Below, in pieces: positions 1 to 8,302 of a DNA stretch of 64,000 nucleotides (its first letter is position 1; the number at the start of each line of letters is the position of its first letter). The stretch comes from Rhizobium croatiense (GTDB lineage Bacteria > Pseudomonadota > Alphaproteobacteria > Rhizobiales > Rhizobiaceae): assembly GCF_019793465.1 (NCBI RefSeq), contig NZ_JAILYJ010000019.1, positions 55,241 to 119,240 on the forward strand, given 5' to 3'. Both the position numbers and the translations under genes were made by a program. A model generated the notes under the pieces. It was not told where the DNA came from. It did not search any database and saw only the letters and a list, made by a program, of their open reading frames with translations.

Positions 1-187
1 TGCAGGCGGGACGGGGCGAGGCGGCTGGCAAGCCGTTTCGGTCGCCGAGATTTTTGATGGGCGGTTTGTCCGTCGCTCTTTACTCGGCTTGTATATCCGT
101 GTCGTCCGGTACGGCCAGGAGTCTCGCTTCTCCGCCGCGGCTTCATAGATCCTTCGCTCTTATCAATGGCGAGCAGTAGACCCACGA

Positions 188-1036
188 ATGGATGAACTCA
201 TGCAAACGGAATCGATCGTTCTTGCGCCTTTCGGGGCTCATCATGTGGGCGGAGCCCTCGCGCTGTCGCGTGCAGTGGGTTGGGCGCACAGGAGGGAAGA
301 CTGGGAAATGATACGGTCTCTGAGCGAAGGACGCGTTGCGCTCGCCGGCGGCCGGGTTGTGGGTACCGCCCTCATGACTCCCTTCGGCGACACCTGCTCT
401 GCCATTAACATGATTATTGTCGACGAAAGCCAGCGTGGCCGGGGGGTAGGAAGAAAATTGACCACCGCCGTGTTGGAACTCGCTGGTGGGCGTGAATGCC
501 GATTGACGGCGACGAATGACGGCTTGCCTCTATATGAAAAACTCGGATTCGTCGCGACGCACCAAATCCTCCGTCATCAAGGCATTGCCGGTCAGGTCGA
601 TGCTCCTGAGAATGTTGAGTGGATCGATCCTGGCGCGCTGCCGGCAATCAAAGCGCTTGATCGTATGGCATTCGGGGCCGACCGTGACGCGGTATACAAT
701 GCCTTGGCAAGGGAGGGGAGTTTCGCCGCCATCCGGAGAGGTGATCGTATCGTCGCATTTGCGGCAACGCGATTGTTCGGAAAGGGTGAAGTCGTCGGGC
801 CCGTCGTTGCGGAAAACTCGGAACAGGCGAGGGACTTGCTTGCCTTCATCCTCTCGGGCAAGGAAGGTCGCATTGTAAGAGTCGACATCCCTGAACAGAC
901 CGGCCTCTCATCACCGCTCGAAGACTGGGGACTGCCTCGCGGGGGGACCGTCGTTGCGATGGTTCGCGGCGCGGCGGTTCGATCTGATACACCGGCCGTT
1001 CAAACTTTCTGCCTTGCGAGCCAAGCCATCGGCTAA
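188..1036 (+). CDS. GNAT-family N-acetyltransferase, two-domain (282 aa)
   Basis: Predicted cytoplasmic acetyl-CoA-dependent acyltransferase; substrate unknown. The N-terminal half (about residues 10-130) is a canonical GNAT fold with the acetyl-CoA loop QRGRGVGRKL at 82-91 and the late helix motif LYEKLGF near 115-121. Residues 140-250 look like a second, degenerate GNAT-like half, so the protein is longer than a single-domain GNAT of about 150-180 aa. An in-frame ATG twelve bases downstream is an equally possible start because neither has a clear ribosome binding site. A clear paralogue lies at 34107-34982, sharing the GWxHRxxDWE-type N-terminal signature. It is convergent with the Lrp gene at 1476. 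The family is firm; a role in acetylating an amino compound of the neighbouring pathway is only inference. Confidence 0.8.
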   Translation: MDELMQTESIVLAPFGAHHVGGALALSRAVGWAHRREDWEMIRSLSEGRVALAGGRVVGTALMTPFGDTCSAINMIIVDESQRGRGVGRKLTTAVLELAGGRECRLTATNDGLPLYEKLGFVATHQILRHQGIAGQVDAPENVEWIDPGALPAIKALDRMAFGADRDAVYNALAREGSFAAIRRGDRIVAFAATRLFGKGEVVGPVVAENSEQARDLLAFILSGKEGRIVRVDIPEQTGLSSPLEDWGLPRGGTVVAMVRGAAVRSDTPAVQTFCLASQAIG

Positions 1037-1475
1037 CGTGAAATCCGAAGTGCGACCCGGCGACATTGGTCAGATCTGGCTGCCGCTGGGAAAAAGCGTC
1101 TCGCCCCAAAGGCGCCCGCGCGCGTGGCGATCACGAAGATGCACCAAAAATTCCGGCAAGGGTCGATTATCCTGATTCCCACCAGACAAGACCCGCAAAT
1201 TCCTTTTTCATCGGCCTTTACGTATATGCTGCCTGTCAACAGGGACTCCCATTATGACGGGCGGCTCCTTAGATGCAATGCTGGCTGTCCCCCACGGCAT
1301 CGCCGCAGCGCTCGGAGAGCTTGCCGGATGTGAGTCTGCGTTGACGTTTTCCCCTCTGCTTTGCTGTCGACCACGCAGCAGCCTTGAGCAGGTGCTCCCA
1401 CTCTCGCAGCATCCACGGCTCCGCCGCCTCGAAATGGCAGGCACCCATGACCTCTTCTTCAGTTGTCGTCTATCA
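1037..1475. other. Intergenic, no gene supported
   Basis: This is the 439-bp gap between the convergent GNAT and Lrp genes. Open frames here are antisense or low-quality and resemble no family I know. I saw no clear terminator hairpin or repeat. Confidence 0.5.
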
Positions 1476-1988
1476 TCATTCCAGCGGCACGAGTTGCCGG
1501 CCGTCGAGGCTTGGACGCTGGAGCAGGTTTGCAAGCGGCACATGCACTTTGATCAGGGGCGATTTCAAGACGACGTAGGTGAAGTACTTGTCAATGCCGA
1601 TCTCCAAATCGAGGAGCTGCTCCATGATCGTCTGGTACTCGTCGATTCCGGTGGTGACAAATTTTACGAGATAGTCGTAGCCTCCCGAAACCAAATGGCA
1701 CTCGATGACCTGATCGACCTTCTCGATGGCGCTGATAAATCTCGCGAAGTCCAGTTGACGGTGGTTTTTCAGCGTGATTTCCGTGAACACCGTCAGCGTC
1801 TGGCCCAGTTTTGCGATATTGATCTGCGCAGAGTAGCCCTGGATATAGCCCTTCGCCTCCAGCTTTCTTACGCGCAACAAACAGGGACTTGGCGAGAGGT
1901 TGACCATTTCCGAAAGCTCGACATTCGACATTCGGCCATTTGTCTGCAATGCGTTCAGTATCTTGACGTCAATTCGATCGAGTTTCAT
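1476..1988 (-). CDS. Lrp/AsnC-family transcriptional regulator (copy A, 170 aa)
   Basis: DNA-binding feast/famine regulator, expected to sense an amino acid through its C-terminal RAM domain and to act as dimers or octamers. The start chosen is the ATG at 1988 (MKLDRIDVKIL), the standard N-terminus of the family; the open frame extends upstream but has no family similarity there. The helix-turn-helix covers about residues 1-60 (MVNLSPSPCLLR is the recognition region). The RAM domain follows, with the typical HLVSGGYDYLVKFVTT segment. It is strongly similar to the copy at 15944-16423 and to the truncated copy at 37064-37400. It lies downstream of the kinase/PLP-enzyme operon on the same strand and probably regulates that operon and itself, which is inferred from the family. 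Confidence 0.9.
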   Translation of the reverse strand: MKLDRIDVKILNALQTNGRMSNVELSEMVNLSPSPCLLRVRKLEAKGYIQGYSAQINIAKLGQTLTVFTEITLKNHRQLDFARFISAIEKVDQVIECHLVSGGYDYLVKFVTTGIDEYQTIMEQLLDLEIGIDKYFTYVVLKSPLIKVHVPLANLLQRPSLDGRQLVPLE

Positions 1989-2267
1989 TGGCTCTTTCCC
2001 GCTGATGAGGATTGCGCGGACGTGGGTGACGTCGCTTAGCTGGGCCATTGACCACGAGGCCTTGGTCGCACTTCCGTTCACACGTGCCCGAGGCTGCCGG
2101 CGGATGTCTTTGCGGCGCCGATCACGACACATCTGCCTTTTGGCGGCGCGGCAGATGCCGCGGGCGATCAATGCGGGGTCGACCCCGGCCAATACAGCGC
2201 CCCACGATCCGGCGAAATGGCTTCCTTGCTTTGTGATCGTTCCAAGTCATCGTCGGCCAACGTGTCG

Positions 2268-3341
2268 CTAGAAATTCGAAGAGTGGATCGCGTCGCAGAC
2301 GGCCTCGGTAACCTCCCGGGTGGTGGCTGAGCCGCCCACGTCGGGAGTAAGGATTCCGGCGCCGGTCACCCGCTCGACAGCGCGCATCAGGCGGACCGAG
2401 GCTTCCCGCTCGCCGAGGTGGTCGAGCATCTGGGCAGCAGTCCAGAATGCGGCAACCGGGTTAGCGATGCCCTTGCCGGCAATGTCGAAGGCGGAGCCGT
2501 GGATCGGCTCGAACATCGAGGGAAAGCGATGCTCCGGATCGATGTTCGCCGTCGGTGCAACTCCCAAACTACCGGCAAGAGCACCAGCGAGATCGGAAAG
2601 GATGTCGGCGTGAAGGTTCGTTGCTACGATGGTATCCAGGCTCTGCGGCTTGAGCGTCATCCGGACCGTCATGGCATCGACCAGCATCTTGTCCCACGTA
2701 ACCTCAGGGAATTCCGCCGCCACCTCGCAAGCGATATCGTCCCACTTGACCATGCCGTGCCGCTGGGCATTGGACTTCGTAACGACGGTAAGTAACTTGC
2801 GCGGCCGGGATTGGGCCAATCTGAAGGCGTAGCGCATGATGCGGGTGACGCCGACGCGGGTGAAGATGGCGACCTCGGTGCCGACCTCTTCGGGCAGGCC
2901 GCGGTGAGCGCGGCCGCCATGGCCAGAATATTCACCTTCGGAGTTCTCCCGCACAATCATCCAGTCGAGATCGCCGATACCGCAATTGCGCAGCGGCGAA
3001 GTTATGCCAGGCAGGATCCTGGTTGGCCGGACATTGGCGTAGTGGTCGAAGCCCTGGCAGATCGGCAATCTGAGCCCCCACAGGGTAACATGGTCGGGAA
3101 CATCCGGTGCTCCGACCGCGCCGAAATAGATAGCGTCGAATGTCTTGAGCTGCTCCAGCCCGTCCGACGGCATCATCACACCATATTTCTTGTAGTATCC
3201 AGATCCCCAGTTGAAATTTTGGAAGGTGAATTTTACGTCGCCGAGTCGCATCTCCAGGTTTGAAAGAACAGTCTGGCCAGCAGCGATCACCTCAGGTCCG
3301 ATGCCGTCGGCGGGTATGGTTGCGATGGAGTATTCACGCAT
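2268..3341 (-). CDS. Tartrate/D-malate dehydrogenase-type beta-decarboxylating dehydrogenase (357 aa)
   Basis: Member of the isocitrate/isopropylmalate dehydrogenase superfamily. These enzymes oxidise a 2-hydroxy acid with NAD and divalent metal, often with decarboxylation. Visible motifs are ADGIGPEV at 11-18, substrate arginines in HYANVRPTR around 100-108, RENSEGEYSG at 131-140 (the tartrate dehydrogenase/TtuC style), the catalytic lysine in TKSN near 189, metal aspartates in NLHADILSDLAG near 242-253, and the nucleotide loop HGSAFDIAGKGIANP near 281-295. The length fits the family. A GGAG ribosome binding site sits eight bases before the ATG. It is downstream of the GntR gene and probably last in the kinase operon. 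Specificity among tartrate, D-malate and related acids cannot be read from sequence. Confidence 0.85.
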   Translation of the reverse strand: MREYSIATIPADGIGPEVIAAGQTVLSNLEMRLGDVKFTFQNFNWGSGYYKKYGVMMPSDGLEQLKTFDAIYFGAVGAPDVPDHVTLWGLRLPICQGFDHYANVRPTRILPGITSPLRNCGIGDLDWMIVRENSEGEYSGHGGRAHRGLPEEVGTEVAIFTRVGVTRIMRYAFRLAQSRPRKLLTVVTKSNAQRHGMVKWDDIACEVAAEFPEVTWDKMLVDAMTVRMTLKPQSLDTIVATNLHADILSDLAGALAGSLGVAPTANIDPEHRFPSMFEPIHGSAFDIAGKGIANPVAAFWTAAQMLDHLGEREASVRLMRAVERVTGAGILTPDVGGSATTREVTEAVCDAIHSSNF

Positions 3342-3489
3342 AAAATTTCTCCGCAGCGTTATTGGGTCAAGTTGATTGCCGGCGACCGTAACAGGGCATG
3401 CGATCGGCGCCGAACCCGCGTCGCCGGCATCCTCAGCGCCGCCCGAGAGGCGGTCTTTTCCGAAACGTCACATTCCCAGCGAGCGCTGG

Positions 3490-4173
3490 TCAACGTTGAT
3501 CGAGCAATTTGATCTGGAGATCTTCCCAATGCTCCTGGAATGCATCCCGCGCCGTATCGTAGTGACGGCTCCTCAAGCTGTTGATGAGCCGCTCGTGTTC
3601 TTCCGCCATTTCTTCAGCGGTGGAGTAGAAATCCTGCCGCTGTGCGAGAAGAAGCTCGATCTCGCCCTCAAGGTCCGAATAGGTCCGCTTGAGCCGAGGG
3701 CTACCGCTGGAGGCGATGATCGCTCGGTGGAAGTCGCGGTCCGCAGCAACCAGCAGGGATCTGTCGGAGGACAGCGTCGACCTGTGCATGACATCGACAG
3801 CCTCCAGCGCCTGAGACGGGATAATGCCGGTCAGCACGATCAGACGTATGGCCTCGCCTTCAATGGCGCCGCGCACCCGCGTGATATCCACAATATCGTC
3901 TGGCCCGAATTCGGGCACCACAAAGCCCCGGTTCGGTATCTGACGCAACAGACCTTGCGTGACGAGCACCTGGGCTGCTGTACGGAACGTGTGCCGCGAG
4001 GTCGAATGCTCTTCGCACATCTTCACGTCGCGTAGGAACTCGCCCGGTTGGAAGTCCCCCGACAAGATTCGCCGTCGCAAGGCGTGAGTCAGGACCTCCA
4101 CTGCGCTGGCGGGCAAAGGCTCGACGTTCATCTCTGGATCTTCGGCTCGGTTCTTGGTGGGTAGCGACGGCAT
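3490..4173 (-). CDS. GntR-family regulator, FadR/FCD type (227 aa)
   Basis: Winged-helix repressor with an all-helical FCD effector domain. The N-terminal winged helix spans about residues 20-85 (ALRRRILSGDFQPGEFLRD is the classic helix-one segment). The FCD domain follows to about 220, with FHRAIIASSGSPRL and a later E-E-H-x5-S segment supplying likely metal or ligand contacts. The first ATG at 4173 lacks a strong ribosome binding site; the internal ATG at 4131 (MNVEPL) is a credible alternative. It lies about 100 bp downstream of the class III PLP enzyme gene on the same strand and just upstream of the dehydrogenase, so it is probably the local repressor. A GTATAC core at 4202-4207, upstream of its start, resembles FadR-type half-sites (weak evidence). 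Confidence 0.85.
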   Translation of the reverse strand: MPSLPTKNRAEDPEMNVEPLPASAVEVLTHALRRRILSGDFQPGEFLRDVKMCEEHSTSRHTFRTAAQVLVTQGLLRQIPNRGFVVPEFGPDDIVDITRVRGAIEGEAIRLIVLTGIIPSQALEAVDVMHRSTLSSDRSLLVAADRDFHRAIIASSGSPRLKRTYSDLEGEIELLLAQRQDFYSTAEEMAEEHERLINSLRSRHYDTARDAFQEHWEDLQIKLLDQR

Positions 4174-4276
4174 GGCTCTGGCTTTGCTCGTTGTTTATGT
4201 CGTATACCTACGCCACATGCGGCGGCGCAGGGCAAGGGAGATGATATCGTACCTCCGCCCCGCATGCTGACGGGTC

Positions 4277-5647
4277 CTAGATCTGCACGGACCGAAGCGC
4301 CTCGTCGACGCCTTCGAGCAAACGCGCCGCGTTGGCTGATGTGAAGATGAGCGGGGGCCTGATCTTCAGGATATGTGCGTCCGCTCCCGTCGCGGAAATG
4401 AGGATGCGCCTGTCGCGCAGGGCATTGACCGCCGCAAGCGCTCGGTCCATGTCGGGTGTTTTCCGGTCCCTGTCCGTAACGAGTTCGACGGCGAAATAGA
4501 GGCCGGCCCCACGAACATCGCCGACAAAATCGTATTTTTTCTGCAGGCTCCGGAGGCCGTCGAGGATTTCGCCGCCGACCTTGACGGCATTGTCCAACAG
4601 GCCTTCCTCGAGGATAGTGTCGAGCACGGCTCTTGCTGCGGCGATAGCGACGGAGTTGCCGCCAAACGTATTGAAGTAGCGCATGCTGGATCCGAATTCG
4701 GCAACGAGTTCGGGCCGCAGCACCACGCCGGCAACAGGATAGCCGTTGCCCATGGGTTTGCCCATTGTGACGATGTCCGGATCGACCTTGTGACGGCTGT
4801 GGCCCCAAAGATGGGTGCCGGTCCGCCCGAATCCGGATTGCACCTCGTCGGCAATGAACAGGCCGCCAGCCTTGCGCACAACTTCCGCCACCGGCGCTAA
4901 TACGTCCGTCGGATCAACGTAGAGACCATCGGAGGAGAAGACGGAATCGGCGATGAAGGCCGCGAAGCCGCCGCCATGCCGCTCCATGTCGGTGATCTGC
5001 CGCGCGACATCCTCCGCCATCCGCCGGCCGATTTCCTCGACGGGCAGGCGATAGGAATCCGGCGCGGCGACCGTGCGAAGATAGGGATCCAAAGCCGACT
5101 TCCTGCCGAGTGACGGAGAGATTGCCGCCACCGCGCCGCTGTTGCCGTGATAGGCTTCCGCCGTGACGATGACGCCGGTTTTGCGTGTGTGGTAACGCGC
5201 GATCCGCAAGGCGAGATCGTTGGCTTCCGAGCCCGTGCAGGTGAACATCGCGCATCCGGTCCGACCGAGTTCGCCACCGAACGTATTGATCAGGGCTTCG
5301 GCATAGTCCAGCAGCGGCTCCTGCATGTAACGCGTGTGGGTACAGAGTACCTCGAGCTGCTTCTGGATCGCCTCGACCACACGCGGATGCGAGTGACCCA
5401 GCGACACCACGTTGTTGTAGGCGTCGAGATATTCGTTGCCGTGCTTGTCATAGAGGAAGACGCCCTTCGCACGGGAGATCTCAACCGGCGACTTGTAGAA
5501 GAGCCGATAAGCAGGCCCGAGCAGCCTTTGCCGCCTGGCGACATGTGCCAGATCTTCACTTGTGAGATGAGAGGTGTCCTGAGGGTTGAAGCCATTCGGC
5601 ATGTCGCCACGGAAGCCCTTGGGCAGGGTAGTCGCTTGTTTGGACAT
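4277..5647 (-). CDS. Class III PLP enzyme, AGXT2L/ammoniophospholyase-like (copy A, 456 aa)
   Basis: Fold-type I PLP enzyme. The Schiff-base lysine is in TMGKPMGNG (about K297) and the cofactor aspartate in ADEVQSGFGRTG (about D267). The segments YLDAYNNVVSLGHSHP and THTRYMQE, and the GKPMGNG form of the active-site loop, match the AGXT2L branch whose studied members remove phosphate and ammonia from phosphoethanolamine or 5-phosphohydroxylysine rather than transaminate. The start is set at the ATG at 5647 (MSKQATTL), which has an AGGA site; upstream in-frame residues overlap the kinase gene. It lies eight bases after the APH-fold kinase, the pairing expected if the kinase makes the phosphorylated substrate. 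Copy B is at 14550. Ordinary omega-aminotransferase activity remains possible. Confidence 0.8.
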   Translation of the reverse strand: MSKQATTLPKGFRGDMPNGFNPQDTSHLTSEDLAHVARRQRLLGPAYRLFYKSPVEISRAKGVFLYDKHGNEYLDAYNNVVSLGHSHPRVVEAIQKQLEVLCTHTRYMQEPLLDYAEALINTFGGELGRTGCAMFTCTGSEANDLALRIARYHTRKTGVIVTAEAYHGNSGAVAAISPSLGRKSALDPYLRTVAAPDSYRLPVEEIGRRMAEDVARQITDMERHGGGFAAFIADSVFSSDGLYVDPTDVLAPVAEVVRKAGGLFIADEVQSGFGRTGTHLWGHSRHKVDPDIVTMGKPMGNGYPVAGVVLRPELVAEFGSSMRYFNTFGGNSVAIAAARAVLDTILEEGLLDNAVKVGGEILDGLRSLQKKYDFVGDVRGAGLYFAVELVTDRDRKTPDMDRALAAVNALRDRRILISATGADAHILKIRPPLIFTSANAARLLEGVDEALRSVQI

Positions 5648-5655
5648 TGCTGTTC

Positions 5656-6732
5656 CTATCGTGTCAGAAGATCGGAAATCTGCGCGGTCGAAATTGAGTG
5701 GAACCACTCGAGGTGGGCCCAGCCGGCTTCTGTATTGCGTAGAATATAGCGGCTATTCTCGGGGAAGATCTCTGCGCGCCAGCATGTCAGCAGCGCACGA
5801 ACCGCAAGGCGGCCCATCGACAGGAAGGGAATGAGCCGGAGCTCCTCATCCGTCAGCTCGGCATGGCGGAGATAACCGCGCAGAACGTCGCGCGCTTCGT
5901 CGAACAGGTCTCGCCGGTTCCCATGGTCGAATGTTTTTGGCATCTGGTTCATCAACGCCGTGGAGACATCGACGGCGATAGCGGTACGAACCGCATCGCC
6001 GAAGTCGATGACGCCGGTCAGGAACTGTGGATTGGTGTGATCGACGACCAGGTTCGACGTATTGAAGTCGTTGTGGAGCACTTGCCGCCGGCACAGATCG
6101 AGCTTCGGCTTGATTTCGGCAAACCGCTCGAGCGCACGGACGGTCCAGGCCCGCTTGCCGCCCTCAGGGATGAAGCTCAATAGATCGGTGAGGTCGAGCA
6201 GATGGGTGACGTCCCATGCCACCGTCCGGTCATCTGCGGGGTGCGAGAAATCGGCCATGGAATGACGCAGTTTTGCTAGGATTTCGCCGATCCGTTCGCG
6301 CTGTGGAGCTGTGCAGGAAGTCCGGTCGAGCGGGGTGCCGGCAAGGAAGGTAATAAGGCGCGCGACTCGCCGCTCGCCGCCACTCGTAGTGACGGTCGGC
6401 AAATCCGCCCCGTCGACATCGCGAAATGTGCGGGGAATTGGTAGATCAGGGGCTCGCTGCTCCAAATGACGCATCAGCGACACCTGGAAATCGAGTTCCT
6501 CGATCCGCTCAGAAGGATGAGCGATTTTCAATACAAACTTCCCCTGGGCGGCGCAGTCGAGGAGGAACGTGTCGTCCTTTTCTGTTTCAAAGCGCGTTGC
6601 CGAGCCGCGCGTGCCATATAGCCGCTCGGCAATTCGTTCGGCTTCCGCAGTGCCCACGGTATGGCACGCCTCGGAAAGCTCAGGGACGCGGGCTGGCCCG
6701 CATTGATGCTTGTAACCCATCTTCAAACTCAT
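5656..6732 (-). CDS. APH-fold small-molecule kinase, hydroxylysine-kinase-like (copy A, 358 aa)
   Basis: Aminoglycoside-phosphotransferase/choline-kinase-fold ATP-dependent kinase. The N-lobe lysine is in FVLKIAHP (about K69). The catalytic loop is VLHNDFNTSNLV (D222, N227) and the metal-binding VIDFGD is at 241-246. HND replaces the commoner HGD, as in copy B. The length and the direct coupling to an AGXT2L-type PLP enzyme fit the hydroxylysine-kinase (AGPHD1) branch rather than antibiotic resistance. It is first in the minus-strand operon kinase - PLP enzyme - GntR - dehydrogenase. Two starts are possible, 6732 or the ATG at 6720. Its substrate is probably a hydroxy-amine or amino alcohol, which is inference. 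Confidence 0.8.
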   Translation of the reverse strand: MSLKMGYKHQCGPARVPELSEACHTVGTAEAERIAERLYGTRGSATRFETEKDDTFLLDCAAQGKFVLKIAHPSERIEELDFQVSLMRHLEQRAPDLPIPRTFRDVDGADLPTVTTSGGERRVARLITFLAGTPLDRTSCTAPQRERIGEILAKLRHSMADFSHPADDRTVAWDVTHLLDLTDLLSFIPEGGKRAWTVRALERFAEIKPKLDLCRRQVLHNDFNTSNLVVDHTNPQFLTGVIDFGDAVRTAIAVDVSTALMNQMPKTFDHGNRRDLFDEARDVLRGYLRHAELTDEELRLIPFLSMGRLAVRALLTCWRAEIFPENSRYILRNTEAGWAHLEWFHSISTAQISDLLTR

Positions 6733-7216
6733 TCCTGTCCCGCCTCGGAAGGGCAGTTCGATGACTTCAGTATCTCATACTTCAGTTTTTGTACAACAAT
6801 TTTATTTCGACGACGAATGGGATCAAGCTCAGCTTTTCTGATGATTTCAAGCTTAATCAATAAAAAGACACATTTACAATGCGTTGATGGCTGTTTTGGT
6901 GGCGAGTGGCACCCGTCGCCGAGAAACTTCAGGGGCCGAAGATGCAAAAATTGTTGGACAATCAGTTGCCATTGCAGGAAAGATATGCAAGTGTGCTCCC
7001 ACTGGTCGGAATGCAGCGAACACGTCGGATTGATCCGCTTTGGTGGATTGGCCCGGCATCTGAAAAGGCAGAGGAAATTGACCAGATTCCCAAAGGTACC
7101 TGCCGCGTCCGCATTGGGGGTCCGTCGGGACCGCGACCTCTTTAGACAGGCGGCATCCCCGCCAAATGACCTTGGATAGGCACACCGTGCCATGAAAATT
7201 GGAAGGAATACACGCG
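6733..7216. promoter_or_regulatory. Divergent promoter region between kinase A and HAD A
   Basis: This 484-bp gap separates divergent genes and is clearly AT-richer than its flanks between about 6770 and 6890. It holds the inverted sequence TTGTACAA at 6789-6796, whose form recalls FadR/GntR operator cores, 57 bases upstream of the kinase start. Open frames crossing the gap do not resemble any family. The operator assignment is a guess from form and position. Confidence 0.35.
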
Positions 7217-7906
7217 ATGACTCAATTTCGACCGAAGTACGTGACCTTCGACTGCTACGGCACGCTCACCAATTTCGACATGGCCGGCGCAGCGCGACGC
7301 GTCTACGGCGAGCGCCTCTCCCCTGAAGCGATGTCAGCCTTCGTCGAGGCTTTCAGGGGCTATCGCCTCGACGAGGTGCTGGGCCCATGGAAACCGTTCG
7401 TTGAAGTGGTTCACAATTCAATCGAACGCAGTTGCAAACGCATTGGCATCCCGTTCAAACCCGAAGACGCGCAACGCATCTATGATGAGGTGCCAACCTG
7501 GGGTCCGCACCCGGACGTTCCGGCTGGCCTGTCCAAAGTGGCGAAGGAAATTCCGCTGGTCATCCTGTCGAACTCCATGAACAGCCTGATCATGTCGAAC
7601 GTGGAAAAGTTGGGCGCACCCGTCCATATGGTAATCACGGCAGAAGAAGTCGGGGCATACAAACCTCTGATGAAGGGCTTCGAATACATGCTCGACAAGC
7701 TCGGCTGCGGACCGGAAGACATTACTCATGTCTCCTCATCCTTCCGCTACGACCTGATGACCGCCTATGACCTGGGCATCAAGAGCAAGGTCTGGGTCAA
7801 CCGCGGCCATGAGCCCGCCAATCCCTATTACGAATACACCGAGATCAAGGATATCGGCGGGCTAGCGGCCGCCGTTGGCCTGGAGCCAGCCCTCAAGCGC
7901 GCCTGA
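7217..7906 (+). CDS. HAD-superfamily hydrolase, type II haloacid-dehalogenase-like (copy A, 229 aa)
   Basis: HAD hydrolase. The nucleophile is in TFDCYGTL (residues 10-17 or so), motif II is ILSNSMNS, the motif III lysine lies in GAYKPLM, and the motif IV region is SSSFRYDLMTA. This layout matches L-2-haloacid dehalogenases, whose Asp attacks carbon. Many annotated relatives have no tested activity and phosphatase action is also possible. The ATG at 7217 is chosen because GGAAGGA sits nine bases upstream; the frame itself opens slightly earlier at a TTG. Copy B is at 12416, and both copies sit beside a kinase/PLP-enzyme pair. A hairpin terminator follows. Confidence 0.85.
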   Translation: MTQFRPKYVTFDCYGTLTNFDMAGAARRVYGERLSPEAMSAFVEAFRGYRLDEVLGPWKPFVEVVHNSIERSCKRIGIPFKPEDAQRIYDEVPTWGPHPDVPAGLSKVAKEIPLVILSNSMNSLIMSNVEKLGAPVHMVITAEEVGAYKPLMKGFEYMLDKLGCGPEDITHVSSSFRYDLMTAYDLGIKSKVWVNRGHEPANPYYEYTEIKDIGGLAAAVGLEPALKRA

Positions 7907-7942
7907 AAAGTCAGGGCTCAGGCGCTGTGACGACGATGGATC

Positions 7943-7969
7943 GGGGCGGTCCGTTCGCCCCTTCTCTTT
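7943..7969 (+). terminator. Rho-independent terminator after HAD A
   Basis: A six-base stem GGGGCG (7943-7948) pairs with CGCCCC (7956-7961) across a seven-base loop and is followed by the pyrimidine tract TTCTCTTT. It lies 36 bases after the HAD stop codon, in the right place to end that transcript. Confidence 0.6.
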
Positions 7970-8302
7970 AGTCTGAAGGAGAGCAGGCATCGGCTTTCGG
8001 GGACCCAACCGCACGCGTGACCTGCTGGCCTTAGAGACGACGGTATGATCCGAGCTTAACGCAACGGCACGTGGGACTTAGCAGGCGTTTGTTGCGAGTC
8101 GCTATCGCTGTCCGCTTCCGCGTTTGATCGGCGAGTTCGAAATTGCACGGGTCGGCTAGTCTTCCTCTTCATGAGTGAAGACGTGGCCTGAGGTGACACT
8201 GAACTTCGACCCCGCTCGGCCTGTTTCCTGGGATCTCCCGTTTGACTGTGTTCACAGCATCTTGCGCAGGCATCCGAAACGGCTACACCGCACTGTGACC
8301 AT
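7970..8302. other. Intergenic, nothing recognised
   Basis: This is the region between convergent HAD A and the aldehyde dehydrogenase. Short open frames exist but show no family likeness. No repeat or RNA structure was identified beyond the terminator listed separately. Confidence 0.5.

Noticed and set aside
1254..2039. Long plus-strand open frame (261 codons) over the Lrp copy A gene
   Set aside because: It is antisense to a clear Lrp gene and its composition is that of a shadow frame, with no domain.
6729..7193. 154-codon minus-strand frame in the kinase A/HAD A gap
   Set aside because: It covers an AT-rich promoter region and has no recognisable domain, with cysteine and proline scatter typical of random frames.
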